Shown here: positions 24,774 to 33,560 of the stretch, piece by piece
Layout: every line of letters starts with the position of its first letter
Position numbering within the stretch: the stretch's first letter is position 1
Assembly (NCBI GenBank): GCA_044221555.1
Contig: JBGAOY010000012.1
Span: 1-64,000 of the forward strand
From: JAEUJM01 sp044221555
GTDB lineage: Bacteria; Actinomycetota; Acidimicrobiia; Acidimicrobiales; DATDAH01
DNA: 64,000 nt
Direction: 5' to 3'
Translations under genes and position numbers: made by a program
The notes under the pieces: generated by a model
What the model was told of the DNA's origin: nothing
Databases searched by the model: none
Seen by the model: only the letters and a program-made list of their open reading frames with translations

Positions 24774-27308
24774 ATGGCGAACCGATGCAGCACGATCCCC
24801 CGGACGGTGGCGGCCGTCGTGGCGGTGCTCAGCATCCCCGCGGCCCTGGTGGCGTCGACCGAGCCGAGTGCCGCAGCGGCGACCATCGTGTCCCGAGGGG
24901 CGACCCAGACGGCATGGGCGTCCGAGTCGACGGCCGCGCTCAGGGTCCAGCCGCCTCCGACCGCTCAGGCCGGGGACCTGCTCCTCGCCACGCTCGGTGT
25001 CGGCAGGACCGGTGCATCGAGCCAGCCGGTCCTCACGGCCCCGAGCGGGTGGACCCTCGTCTCGCGCACCAACCAGGGCGCGACCGCCACCCTGGCGGTG
25101 TACCGACACACGTTCGTGGCGGGCGAGACCACCTACACCTTCACCTCGAGCTACTCGGTCGGCGGGGTGGGGTTCGTGGTCGCGTTCGGCGGTGTCGATG
25201 CCACCCAGCCGATCGACGCGTCCGCGGGACGAACGGTCGGCAAGGGCACCTCGGTGCCCACGCCGTCGGTGACCACGACGGCTCCGGGAGACAAGGTCGT
25301 GGCCGGCTACTTCGGATACCGCGGGTCGGGCGGCCCGCGCTGGTCGGCCCCGTCCGGCCTCACCGAGCTGGGCGACATCGGGAACGGCAGTCGGTCCGGC
25401 TCGATCGACGTCGGCGAGCAGGCGTCGGTCGGGTCCACCGGGGCCAAGGCGGCGACGGTGGACGGCCGCATCGAGTACGGCATCGGCGTCATCGTCGCCC
25501 TACGCCCGGCCACGATCACCACGACGACGCCGCCGGTCATCAGCGGCCTTGCCGCAGGCGGGGTGACGTCAGTGTCGGCGGTGGTCACGTGGACGACGGA
25601 CCAGCCTGCCGACTCGCGAGTCGAGTACGGCACCACGACGGCGTACGGGTCGAGCACGTCGACCGACGCGACGCCGGTCACCAGCCACAGCGTGATGGTC
25701 TCGGGCCTGGCGCCCGACACGACCTACCACGTGCGAGCGGTCAGCGCGAACACCGCGGGGCAGTCCACCGCGAGTGCCGACCTGACCGTCCGCACGCCGG
25801 CGGGACCCCCCTCGAGCGGTCGGACGCCGCTGATCATCGACACCGACATGTTCAGCAGTGCCGACGACGTCGGCGCGTTGGCAGTGGCGTTCGGGCTCCA
25901 ACTCCGCGGCGAGGCCGATGTGATCGGCATCGCCCTCGACACCCGGACCAGCCGCCCGGCCGTGGCGACGAACTCCTGGCGTTGCGCTGCCGCGATCGCG
26001 CAGTTCTACGGCGACCCGACGGTGCCGATCGGCACCCACCTGCCCAACAACGGGAGCGAGGTGAACACCATCGACTGGATCCGCCCGTGCGCCCAGCGGG
26101 CGGCCTCGTCCACGCCGACACCCAGCGACGCGCTGAGCATGTACCGCCGGGCGCTGGTCGCCCAGCCCGACACGAGCGTGGTCATCGCGTCGGTCGGGTA
26201 CACGCAGAACCTCCGCGATCTGCTCGACTCACCGGCCGACGCCATCAGCCCCCTGTCGGGTCGCGACCTGGTCGCCCGGAAGGTGCGCAACCTCGTGATC
26301 ATGGGTGGGGGCTTCCCGGCCTCGGCCGGCGAGAACAACCTGGTCGGGGACCCGGCCGCGGCGAAACGGGTCGCCGGCGGCTGGCCCGGCCGCATCGTGT
26401 GGTCGGGCTACGAGGTCGGTGACGCGGTCCAGACCGGCGCGACGATCTCCACCGTCCACCCGGCCAACTCTCCCGTGCGCATCGCCTACGAGGCCTACGT
26501 CGGGCCCCGCAAGTGGATCGACTCGTACGACCTGACGGCCGTCTACCACGCCGTGCGACCCACCGATCCGGTGTACGGCCTCGTCGGCCCCGGGACGAAC
26601 GTGGTCAGCAGCACCGGGGCCAACACCTTCACCGCGGGGGCCGGCAACCAGTACTACCTGAGGCTCCCCAACGATCTCGCCGCAGAGTCGAAGATCGAGG
26701 AGTTGCTCGACGTCCTGCCGGGGGCCACGAGCAGCGGTCCTGTGGACAGCTTCTCCACCGGCACGATCGACCCGGCCCGGTGGAACGTGGGCGGCAGCGG
26801 CTCGACGGTGGCCGCAGCCAATGGGCAGCTCGAGATCGCCCATGCCGCCGGGGCGTGGACGAACGGCTCGCTGACCACGACCGCGACCCACGACCAGACC
26901 GGACGATCGGTGCAGCTCCGCGTCCGGCGGGCGGCGAACAACGGCCTGGGCGGCTCGAGCTTCGGCGAGACATCGATCCGGCTCCAGGTCGACACATCGC
27001 ACTACGCCGAGTTCTTCGTGGCCGGCGGGGCGATCTCGGCCTGGGTCAACCAAGGCAGCGGCGCCTCGAACCTGACACCGAGCTGGCCCGCCTACTCGTC
27101 GACGACGATGCAGTGGCTCCGGTTTCGGGAGTCCGGGGGCCGGCTGTACCTGGAGTACGCCTCCGGCTCGTCCGCGCCGGGAACCTGGCAGGCCCTGGCG
27201 TCGGTCGCCAACCCGTTCCCACTCAACGCCGTGCGCCTGGCCATCATCGCCGGCGCCAACACGCCCGTGACGGACGTCGCACAGTTCGACGATGTCTCGA
27301 CCTACTGA
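24774..27308 (+). CDS. Secreted fibronectin-III / nucleoside-hydrolase-like protein
   Basis: 844 residues. A signal peptide (TVAAVVAVLSIPAALVASTEPSAAAA) leads into a beta-rich N-terminal domain (~40-245), a fibronectin type III domain (~250-340, with DQPADSRVEYGTTTAYG and YHVRAVSANTAG), then residues ~345-650 resembling inosine-uridine nucleoside hydrolases (PLIIDTDMFSSADDVGALAVA, a stretched version of the DTDxGxDD calcium site). The C-terminal ~180 residues look like a jelly-roll carbohydrate-binding or laminin-G-like domain. The enzyme part may hydrolyse glycosidic or ribosidic bonds outside the cell. It faces the GH16 gene and lies inside the polysaccharide locus. Confidence 0.8.
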   Translation: MANRCSTIPRTVAAVVAVLSIPAALVASTEPSAAAATIVSRGATQTAWASESTAALRVQPPPTAQAGDLLLATLGVGRTGASSQPVLTAPSGWTLVSRTNQGATATLAVYRHTFVAGETTYTFTSSYSVGGVGFVVAFGGVDATQPIDASAGRTVGKGTSVPTPSVTTTAPGDKVVAGYFGYRGSGGPRWSAPSGLTELGDIGNGSRSGSIDVGEQASVGSTGAKAATVDGRIEYGIGVIVALRPATITTTTPPVISGLAAGGVTSVSAVVTWTTDQPADSRVEYGTTTAYGSSTSTDATPVTSHSVMVSGLAPDTTYHVRAVSANTAGQSTASADLTVRTPAGPPSSGRTPLIIDTDMFSSADDVGALAVAFGLQLRGEADVIGIALDTRTSRPAVATNSWRCAAAIAQFYGDPTVPIGTHLPNNGSEVNTIDWIRPCAQRAASSTPTPSDALSMYRRALVAQPDTSVVIASVGYTQNLRDLLDSPADAISPLSGRDLVARKVRNLVIMGGGFPASAGENNLVGDPAAAKRVAGGWPGRIVWSGYEVGDAVQTGATISTVHPANSPVRIAYEAYVGPRKWIDSYDLTAVYHAVRPTDPVYGLVGPGTNVVSSTGANTFTAGAGNQYYLRLPNDLAAESKIEELLDVLPGATSSGPVDSFSTGTIDPARWNVGGSGSTVAAANGQLEIAHAAGAWTNGSLTTTATHDQTGRSVQLRVRRAANNGLGGSSFGETSIRLQVDTSHYAEFFVAGGAISAWVNQGSGASNLTPSWPAYSSTTMQWLRFRESGGRLYLEYASGSSAPGTWQALASVANPFPLNAVRLAIIAGANTPVTDVAQFDDVSTY

Positions 27309-27347
27309 ACCGTCTCGACCTACTGAACCGTCTCGACCTACTGAACC
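27294..27347. repeat. Three tandem copies of an 18-bp repeat spanning a stop codon
   Basis: The unit GTCTCGACCTACTGAACC occurs three times in a row at 27294, 27312 and 27330. Its frame is GTC TCG ACC TAC TGA ACC, so each copy carries the C-terminal residues VSTY and a stop. Only the first is used by the upstream gene. It looks like recent duplication of the gene's end. Confidence 0.97.
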
Positions 27348-27392
27348 GGCGGCACCGCCGTGGGCCCGGTGCTCAGGTGTCGGTGTACTGGT

Positions 27393-28316
27393 TCAGGTAC
27401 CGGCACTCGACGAGGGGTCGGTGCTCCAGGGGGGTTGCCAGACCCGGATCCAGTCAGCGCGCACGGCGGCCGGGAACACGGTCGTCGCGTCCGGCGGCCC
27501 GGGGTAGTCGCCACCGACGGCGAGGTTCAGGACCAGATACATCGGCTCGCTGGGCACCAGGTCCCCCGTCACCTGCCAGCGGGCCCGGCCGTCGACGATC
27601 CAGGTGATCCGGTGGGGTCGCCATTCCACCGCGAAGCGGTGCCACCCCTCGGCCAGGTCGGGCCCGCGGAAGGTGTGCCCCAGTGAGCGATAGACCGCGC
27701 CCTGGCGGTAGTGCAGGTGGAACCGGGCCGCTGTCGTGTCGTCATTGATGGTCTCGAGGACGTCGATCTCCGGTGTGGAGTCCTCGTCGGCGGGCAGCAG
27801 CCAGAACGCGGGCCACAGCCCGGCACCTGCGGGGATCTTCAGACGGGCCTCGACATAGCCATAGGTGAACGTGTAGCGGGCCGGTCGGCCCTCGACGCTG
27901 TACGCGGGGCCCGTGGTCACCATGCCGGACGTGTACTCGAACCGCCGCCCGTCGGGGACCTCGATGTGCTCCGGTCGGGCCTCGAGCCGGAGGCGCCCGG
28001 CGGACACGCTCACGTTGCCCGGCCGGTACCACTCCAGCTCGTTGTTGGTGGCGATCGTGCAGCCGCCGTCGACGGCCCACCAGTGGCAGTCGTTCCACCG
28101 CCCGGGGGCGACCCGTTGGCCGTCGAACCCGTCGCTGAACGCCAGGTGCCAGGAGGCCGGAACGGGTCGGACGGTGCCGTCGAGCGTTCGACTCGTGATC
28201 GTGGGCTCGATTCCCGGAGTCGCACGGAGCCGGCCGCCTGCCATCACGAGGGCGACGAGGGCGCCGGCCACCGCGAGCGTGAAGCGCCGCCGGCGGCGCC
28301 TGCGGCCGGTACTCAC
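27393..28316 (-). CDS. Secreted glycoside hydrolase family 16 (beta-glucanase-like)
   Basis: 307 residues. The N-terminus has a run of arginines followed by a hydrophobic segment (FTLAVAGALVALVMAGG), acting as a signal peptide or anchor. The GH16 catalytic motif E-x-D-x-x-E is present as PEIDVLET, with flanking AFWLLPADEDS and the later WHRFAVEWRPHRITWIVDG. Family enzymes cleave beta-1,3/1,4-glucans, agar or carrageenan, or act as transglycosylases. Start is GTG at 28316. It is the last gene of a six-gene - strand polysaccharide run; trimming or release of the exported polymer is a likely role. Confidence 0.93.
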   Translation of the reverse strand: MSTGRRRRRRRFTLAVAGALVALVMAGGRLRATPGIEPTITSRTLDGTVRPVPASWHLAFSDGFDGQRVAPGRWNDCHWWAVDGGCTIATNNELEWYRPGNVSVSAGRLRLEARPEHIEVPDGRRFEYTSGMVTTGPAYSVEGRPARYTFTYGYVEARLKIPAGAGLWPAFWLLPADEDSTPEIDVLETINDDTTAARFHLHYRQGAVYRSLGHTFRGPDLAEGWHRFAVEWRPHRITWIVDGRARWQVTGDLVPSEPMYLVLNLAVGGDYPGPPDATTVFPAAVRADWIRVWQPPWSTDPSSSAGT

Positions 28317-28349
28317 GTCTCAGGCCCCAGGGGCTGGTTCCGGGAGCGC

Positions 28350-29447
28350 CTAGTCCTCACGGAACCCGACGATCGACTTGACCGCGCTGCGCAGCGCTCG
28401 GTCGGTGCGGGTGATCGGGAGGCGCTCGACGCGGTAGTCGAGGTAGTCCACCGAGCGGGCGCCGTAGTGCTCCTTGTAGCGAGCGAGGGTGGTGGACGTG
28501 CCGCTCTCGCCCAGGTGCAACACCTGGCAGCCGGCGCGGGCCGCGTCGAGGATCGCCTGCCACTGGATCAGGAAGGTGGCGCGTGTGGGTGCCGCCAGGT
28601 CTCGGTCCATCGCACCGCGCGTGTCGTGGGCGGTGTTGCCGAACAGGACGATCTGGCCTGCGGCCGGCACGTCGTCCACGTACGCGAGGTAGAGCCGGAA
28701 CCGGTCGCCGAGGCAGTGGGCGATGGTCTGGAGCTTGGCCAGCGGGTCACGGCGACGGCCTCGCCACCGGGCCATCCAGACCGGCTCGTGGCTGCTGGCG
28801 GCCCACCGTTCGAGCGACCGCTCGTAGAGCCGGTAGTAGTCCGCCAGCCGATCGCCGTTCGCGTCACACTCCACCCGCAGTCCGGCCTTCTCGGCCTTGC
28901 GCAGGGCTCCGCGGGCACTCGAATGCATGTTGGCACGGAGCGCCTCCTCGCCCACCGTGAGGTCGAGCACGTGGGCGCGCTTCGTGGTCGTGAGCACCGA
29001 GGACGGCGCGCCGGTGGCCCACAGTCGGGCTTCCAGCGGATCGGGTCGGATCCGGGTGAACACGTCTCGACGCGACTCGAGGTCGGTGAGCACCAGGCGC
29101 ACCGCATCGGCGTCCTTCTGGGGCCCGACGAGCCCTCCGAACCCCCAACCCTCGGGGAAGGACGCCGACACCCCGGCCACGCGAGCAGGGCCCGTGCGTC
29201 GGATCAGCGGTAGGACGAAGCGTCGGCCGTCGGAGAGCTGGTAGAGCCGGCTGACGTCGCGGTAGGGCGCGCTCGCGACGATGGCGTCGGTCCACTCCGG
29301 CGAGTGGTCGGCCATCGATCGTGGGTCCTCACCCACCAGTGCCGACCACACCTCACGGGGTGCCGGTGACACGACACTGTCGATGGTGACCGCAGCGTTC
29401 GGGCGCGACGGGGCGGCGCCCCCCGGAGCGGCGTCGAGGAGTGTCAC
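28350..29447 (-). CDS. FemAB/GNAT-fold acyltransferase-like protein (EPS-associated)
   Basis: 365 residues. The two-lobe pattern includes WTDAIVASAPYRDVSRLYQL, HSSARGALRKAEKAGLRVE, YYRLYERSLERWAASSHE and QWQAILDAARAGCQVLHLGES, the layout of FemAB-like double GNAT proteins seen in exopolysaccharide clusters and in peptidoglycan cross-bridge synthesis. The GTG start at 29447 overlaps the stop of the upstream deacetylase gene (GTGA), so they are coupled. It may add an amino acid or acyl group to the polymer. The acceptor is unknown. Confidence 0.85.
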   Translation of the reverse strand: MTLLDAAPGGAAPSRPNAAVTIDSVVSPAPREVWSALVGEDPRSMADHSPEWTDAIVASAPYRDVSRLYQLSDGRRFVLPLIRRTGPARVAGVSASFPEGWGFGGLVGPQKDADAVRLVLTDLESRRDVFTRIRPDPLEARLWATGAPSSVLTTTKRAHVLDLTVGEEALRANMHSSARGALRKAEKAGLRVECDANGDRLADYYRLYERSLERWAASSHEPVWMARWRGRRRDPLAKLQTIAHCLGDRFRLYLAYVDDVPAAGQIVLFGNTAHDTRGAMDRDLAAPTRATFLIQWQAILDAARAGCQVLHLGESGTSTTLARYKEHYGARSVDYLDYRVERLPITRTDRALRSAVKSIVGFRED

Positions 29448-30274
29448 GCGGCGCTCCCGAGCCGGGCGCGGGCCCGGCGGACATGGCGCCAGGCCGTGGA
29501 GCGCAGCCGTGGCGACCCGCCGGTGGCGGTGGGAAGGCCGATGCCGGCCGCCCAGCCGGCCACGGTCTCGGCGTCGTCGCCCCGCCGAACCATGACACGA
29601 CTCAGCGCGAAGCGGTCGTCGGCGGGAGAGCTGAAGGCGTGCCGCACACCGCAGGCGGAGCGGAAGCCGGCGTCCACCACGAGCTGGCGCACCCGGCGGT
29701 CGTGGTAGCCGTGGGGGTAGGCGAACGTGTCGACCGTCCGGCCGAGCCCGTCCTCGAGGCACGACCGGCTCCGCTCGATCTCGGTCCGGGCCCGTGCGAC
29801 CGGCACGACGTCGAGTTGGGGGTGATGCTCGGTGTGGGCGCCGATCTCGATCCCTTCCGCGGCGAGCGCCGCCAGATCGGGCCACCCGAGCATGGGTCGA
29901 GGCGCTCCGGCGCCCATCCACGTCGCCGTCCCGCCCACCGCTCCGGTCGTGACGTAGAGCGTGGCCGGCCAGCCATGGGCGGTGAGGGCCGGGAGGGCAC
30001 CGGTGGCGAAGTCGGCGAAGCCGTCGTCGAAGGTGATCGCGATCGTGCCGGGTGCGACGGTCTCGTGGGGGGAGGTCATCAGCTCCACCAGTCGGCCGAT
30101 CGTGACCGGTCTGCAGCCCACCGCCGACATCGCGTCGAGGTGCTCCGCGAACTCGGCAGGTGCCACGACCCAGGGTGCGGCGGGCCCGTCGACGTCGTCG
30201 GCGATCCCGTGGTACAGCAGGATGGGTATCGGGCCGATTCCCGCGATCGTGGGACCCGGCTCAAGGCGGTTCAT
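29444..30274 (-). CDS. Polysaccharide deacetylase (NodB/CE4 family)
   Basis: 276 residues. NodB homology motifs: motif 1 ITFDDGFADF with the catalytic base and metal Asp, motif 2 as EIGAHTEHHPQLD (H-x4-H-like), and motif 3 FAYPHGYHD. It would remove N- or O-acetyl groups from a glycan. No clear signal peptide is visible, so it may act on lipid-linked intermediates inside the cell or be exported another way. Start ATG 30274 overlaps the stop of the GT2 gene (ATGA). Confidence 0.93.
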   Translation of the reverse strand: MNRLEPGPTIAGIGPIPILLYHGIADDVDGPAAPWVVAPAEFAEHLDAMSAVGCRPVTIGRLVELMTSPHETVAPGTIAITFDDGFADFATGALPALTAHGWPATLYVTTGAVGGTATWMGAGAPRPMLGWPDLAALAAEGIEIGAHTEHHPQLDVVPVARARTEIERSRSCLEDGLGRTVDTFAYPHGYHDRRVRQLVVDAGFRSACGVRHAFSSPADDRFALSRVMVRRGDDAETVAGWAAGIGLPTATGGSPRLRSTAWRHVRRARARLGSAA

Positions 30275-31530
30275 GCGGCGGCCCCGGCGGTCAGGCGGGC
30301 CCAGCGTCGGCTGCGCGCGTAGGACCATGGCCCGACGAGCATGCCGGCCCGCTGGCGCCAACCCGCACCGGCCAGGCCTGGGGACGCGACGGCGCTCGGG
30401 GTGCGGGTGGTGTGCAGGCCGTGTCGGAACCCGGCCGGCAGCCTGGGTACGAGCGCGACGAGCGAGGAGGGGCGATCGACCATCGACCGGGTGAGGTGCG
30501 CGCTGAGGGCCACGCCGTAGGAGAACGCGAGCCGGCGCGCGACGTCGGGGTCGCGGTGGTGGCGGTGCAGGACGATGGCTGCGGGCTCGTACACGATGCG
30601 GTACCCGGCGAGGAGCACGTCGTGGAAGGCCGCCAGATCGTCGCCGCCGCGAGCGGGTGTTCCCGCGCCCAGTGCGTCGTCGAACCACCCGATGGCGTCG
30701 AGGGCTGCGACGGAGAACGCCATGTTGGCTCCGGAGCCGACGGTACCGGTGGCCCACGGGAGAAGGGTGTTCCGGCGATCGGCGAGGCTGATCACCTCAC
30801 GCTGGTAGCCCTTGTTGTAGGCGGCGTACACGTCGGTCCACTGCTGCGTCGCCGTCTCGAGCTCGACGGGGAAGATCATCCCGGTGGCCGCGCCGACGTC
30901 GTCGGCGACCGAGAACGCCTCGACGAGGCGGCGGAGCCACCCGCGGTCGACGACCACGTCGTCGTCGGTGATGGCAACGACCTCGCCGGTGACGGCGGTT
31001 CGGGCGGCGTTGTGGGCCCGGGCCAGCCCCGGACGCGGCTCCCGCACATACGTGAGGTCGGCTCCTCCCGTGGCGAACTGGGCGACGACATCGCGTGTGC
31101 GGTCGTCGGACGGGGCGTTGTCCACCACGACGATGTCGAAGGCCCCGTAGTCGAGGGCGAGGAGGGACGTGAGGCAGCGGGCCAATTCGTTCGGTCGATC
31201 GCGGGTGGCGACGATCACGGAGGCACGGCGATCTGCGCCGCGCGGCTGTGACGGCCGTCCGAAGCCCGACACCGGGAGTGCCCGGAGCCCGGGTTCGTCC
31301 CGGTGGGCGCGGAGCGCGGGGCCGAGGGCGTCCCAGAGGGCCTCGGCCACTCCCGCCGGCCCCAAGCCGGTGCCGATGGGGATGTCGGCGACGCCGACGG
31401 GGTCGCCCGCCACCCGCACGAGTGCGACGACCCGTTGGTGCCAACGCCCGTCGGGGCCCTCCGCCGGCAGCGGCGGCAGCGGATCGGCCAGGTCGATCAC
31501 GGCGACGCGTGCCGGTTCGAAGCCGTCCAT
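30271..31530 (-). CDS. Family 2 glycosyltransferase with N-terminal extension
   Basis: 419 residues. About 100 residues of unassigned N-terminal domain precede a GT-A fold: ASVIVATRDRPNELARCLTSLL, VVVDNAPSDDRT, and the DxD-like ITDDDVVVD. It ends with RR-rich amphipathic segments that may associate with membrane. The function is transfer of a sugar from a nucleotide donor to a growing glycan. It is coupled to the flanking genes: its start overlaps the neighbouring stop by one base (TGATG). N-terminal extensions of this kind are known in actinobacterial GT2 enzymes, but the role is unclear. Confidence 0.9.
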   Translation of the reverse strand: MDGFEPARVAVIDLADPLPPLPAEGPDGRWHQRVVALVRVAGDPVGVADIPIGTGLGPAGVAEALWDALGPALRAHRDEPGLRALPVSGFGRPSQPRGADRRASVIVATRDRPNELARCLTSLLALDYGAFDIVVVDNAPSDDRTRDVVAQFATGGADLTYVREPRPGLARAHNAARTAVTGEVVAITDDDVVVDRGWLRRLVEAFSVADDVGAATGMIFPVELETATQQWTDVYAAYNKGYQREVISLADRRNTLLPWATGTVGSGANMAFSVAALDAIGWFDDALGAGTPARGGDDLAAFHDVLLAGYRIVYEPAAIVLHRHHRDPDVARRLAFSYGVALSAHLTRSMVDRPSSLVALVPRLPAGFRHGLHTTRTPSAVASPGLAGAGWRQRAGMLVGPWSYARSRRWARLTAGAAA

Positions 31531-32450
31531 CAGCTCCCCTCCCGCTGGCTGGCGAGACCGACGGCGTAGTGCCCGGCGGTCAGCGATGCGCCGACGAGGA
31601 TCGCGGCCACGCGCCCGGCCGCACCCGGCGTGCGCCCGACCTCTCGGACGCCGCGAGCGATGCCCCGGGGCAGGGTGCTGCGCAGGTAGCGTCGCTCGAT
31701 CGCCAGCGCCGCACTGCTGCTGGTACGGGTGGTGACCATCGCCTTGGAGCGCCCCTCCGCCCGGCAGCGCTGGGTGAAGTAGCGCCAGGTGCCGCGGTCG
31801 GCCGGCACCTGGTGTGCGATTCGGGCACGCGGCTCGAACACGAACCGGCCGCCGAGGTCACGCTGGGCCCGTATGCAGAACTCCGTCTCCGAGCAGCCGA
31901 AGGCATCGCCACCGGTGCGACCGAGCCCCTCCCAGAAGCCCCCGGCCCGGACGATCACCTCACGGCGGAACGACATGCTGCAGCCCATCAGGTTGCGAAT
32001 CGTCGCCGCCTCCTCGGGGAGCCCTCGGTAGCTGCACCCAACGACCCAGTCGAACTCCTCGGGGAACCAGGCCGGCCGACCCGAGCGCCAGTCGGGGTCG
32101 GCGGCCCCGCCGACCCCGAGGACATCGGGGTTCTCGTACCAGGACAGCAGATGGGCCAACCAGTCGGGCGCCGCGGTCGCGTCATCGTCGAGGAACGCCA
32201 CGATGTCGGCGCTGACGGCCGCGACTCCCGAGTTGCGGGCGCCGGATTCCCCACGGCGGTGTGTGTTCGCGATCACCTCGGCGCCCGGGAACCGGTCGCG
32301 GGCCCAGGCGAGCAGGTCGTCGTTGTGGTCGACGACGACCACGATCTCGTCCGGCGGGTGGGTCTGGGCGACGACCGATGCGACGGCCCGAGCCGTCTCG
32401 GTTCGGCGCTCGTTCGTGTGGGCGCAGATGACGACCGCGGTCGACGCCAT
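31530..32450 (-). CDS. Family 2 glycosyltransferase
   Basis: 306 residues. GT-A signature VVICAHTNERRTETARAVAS, VVVDHNDD and AFLDDDATAAPDW (DxD), then acceptor-side GCSETEFCIRAQRDLGG (ED-like catalytic region). The C-terminal region holds a short hydrophobic stretch. It likely adds one sugar of the repeat unit. It overlaps both neighbours by one base. Confidence 0.92.
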   Translation of the reverse strand: MASTAVVICAHTNERRTETARAVASVVAQTHPPDEIVVVVDHNDDLLAWARDRFPGAEVIANTHRRGESGARNSGVAAVSADIVAFLDDDATAAPDWLAHLLSWYENPDVLGVGGAADPDWRSGRPAWFPEEFDWVVGCSYRGLPEEAATIRNLMGCSMSFRREVIVRAGGFWEGLGRTGGDAFGCSETEFCIRAQRDLGGRFVFEPRARIAHQVPADRGTWRYFTQRCRAEGRSKAMVTTRTSSSAALAIERRYLRSTLPRGIARGVREVGRTPGAAGRVAAILVGASLTAGHYAVGLASQREGS

Positions 32451-33361
32451 CAGATCGCCCGCACGGTCAGGCTGAGCACGGTGATCACCGCGGCCACGGC
32501 GACGGTTGCGGCGAGCCAGGGCAACAGCGCGTGTGACGCAGCGCGCTCACGGACGGCCTGGTGCTCGCGGAAGATCGTGCGCAAGACCCTCCACCCGTCG
32601 CCGAAGGTCCGCAGGTTGCTCTGACCGTGGATGCGTGAGAGCTCGAACGACGGCACCTCCATGACCTTGAGGCCGTCGCGCAGCGCTCGCACGTTCATGA
32701 ACGTCTCGATCTCGAACCCGTCGGCGTCGCCGTCGAAGTAGGGGATGGCGTGTCGCCAGAAGGCGTTGTACCCGTAGCAGAGGTCGGTGTAGTGACCGCC
32801 GTAGAGCACGCGGACGAGTCGGGTCAGGGCCCAGTTGCCGCTCCGCCGCAGTCGGCCCATGTCGTCGGTGCCTCCCCCGTGGAGGAAACGGGACCCTTTG
32901 GCCATGTCGGCACCGGAGAGGAGCAGGCCGACGAACGCGGGGATCTCCGCGGGGTTCGTCGACCCGTCGGCGTCGATCGTGACGATGATGTCGCCGGTGG
33001 CGGCGCGCCACCCGGTCTGGAGGGCGACCCCCTTGCCGGGTCGCGGTTCGGTCACGACGCGTATCCCCGGCAGCGCGGCTCGGGCGGCGGCGACGGTGCC
33101 GTCGGTCGAGCCACCGTCCACCAGGATCACTTCGTCGACCCATGACGGGATCGTCGGAAGCACCTCGGCGACGTTCTCGGCCTCGTTCAGCGTCGGAACC
33201 ACCACCGAAACCCGGACCCCGTCGTCCATGCGGGCCACGTCTGGATCGACGGCGCCGGCCGGCGAATGTCGCCGCAGGTCGATCACCGTCCCCTCGGCCT
33301 CCATCACCTCCGACCACGTGGTGTCGGTCCAGTCCGCCGACTGACTACTGAGAGCGTTCAT
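32450..33361 (-). CDS. Family 2 glycosyltransferase, dolichyl-phosphate-mannose-synthase-like
   Basis: 303 residues. GT-A motifs: SVVVPTLNEAENVAEVLPTI, VDGGSTDGT and TIDADGSTNP, with the C-terminal hydrophobic pair (LPWLAATVAVAAVITVLSL). Enzymes of this type move sugar to polyprenyl phosphate or extend a lipid-linked glycan. I chose ATG 33361, which follows AGGTGGG with four bases between; a GTG at 33370 is in frame but less well placed. It is the first gene of the operon and sits directly next to the second shared-motif copy. Confidence 0.92.
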   Translation of the reverse strand: MNALSSQSADWTDTTWSEVMEAEGTVIDLRRHSPAGAVDPDVARMDDGVRVSVVVPTLNEAENVAEVLPTIPSWVDEVILVDGGSTDGTVAAARAALPGIRVVTEPRPGKGVALQTGWRAATGDIIVTIDADGSTNPAEIPAFVGLLLSGADMAKGSRFLHGGGTDDMGRLRRSGNWALTRLVRVLYGGHYTDLCYGYNAFWRHAIPYFDGDADGFEIETFMNVRALRDGLKVMEVPSFELSRIHGQSNLRTFGDGWRVLRTIFREHQAVRERAASHALLPWLAATVAVAAVITVLSLTVRAI

Positions 33362-33373
33362 TTTTCCCACCTT

Positions 33374-33405
33374 TTCCTCAAGTTCTCACCTTAGGTGGTC
33401 GATAT
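33374..33405. promoter_or_regulatory. Shared surface-locus motif, copy 2
   Basis: TTCCTCAAGTTC is followed by TCACC, TTAGG and GTCGATAT. It matches the copy at 24691-24720 over 22 bases with one substitution and one inserted base in the core. It lies 13 bp from the start of the first glycosyltransferase gene of the - strand operon, inside a divergent gap of 199 bp. On the + strand TCAA-N16-GTCGATAT again resembles a sigma-28-type promoter. The + strand gene (Ada/AlkA) starts 155 bp downstream. Confidence 0.6.
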
Positions 33406-33560
33406 GGCCGCTTCAAGCGGTATCTCACTCTGCGCGTCTGCTCTCAGTACGTTCTGCGCACGATCCGACCGCAACGCGTGGCCTTCGACCGTGCCGCGGC
33501 TCGGTGCTCCATGTCCGATTTCCGCCAGTGCGAGGGCCCGGCACGTGCGACGATGCCGGA

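Noticed and set aside
24555..25109. N-terminal extension of the giant flippase fusion on the - strand
   Set aside because: It would overlap the divergent secreted protein gene and its codons are not typical of coding DNA. The protein's recognised domain starts about 20 residues after GTG 24554.
27294..27347. CRISPR-like array
   Set aside because: Repeats are contiguous 18-bp copies without spacers, and no cas genes occur.
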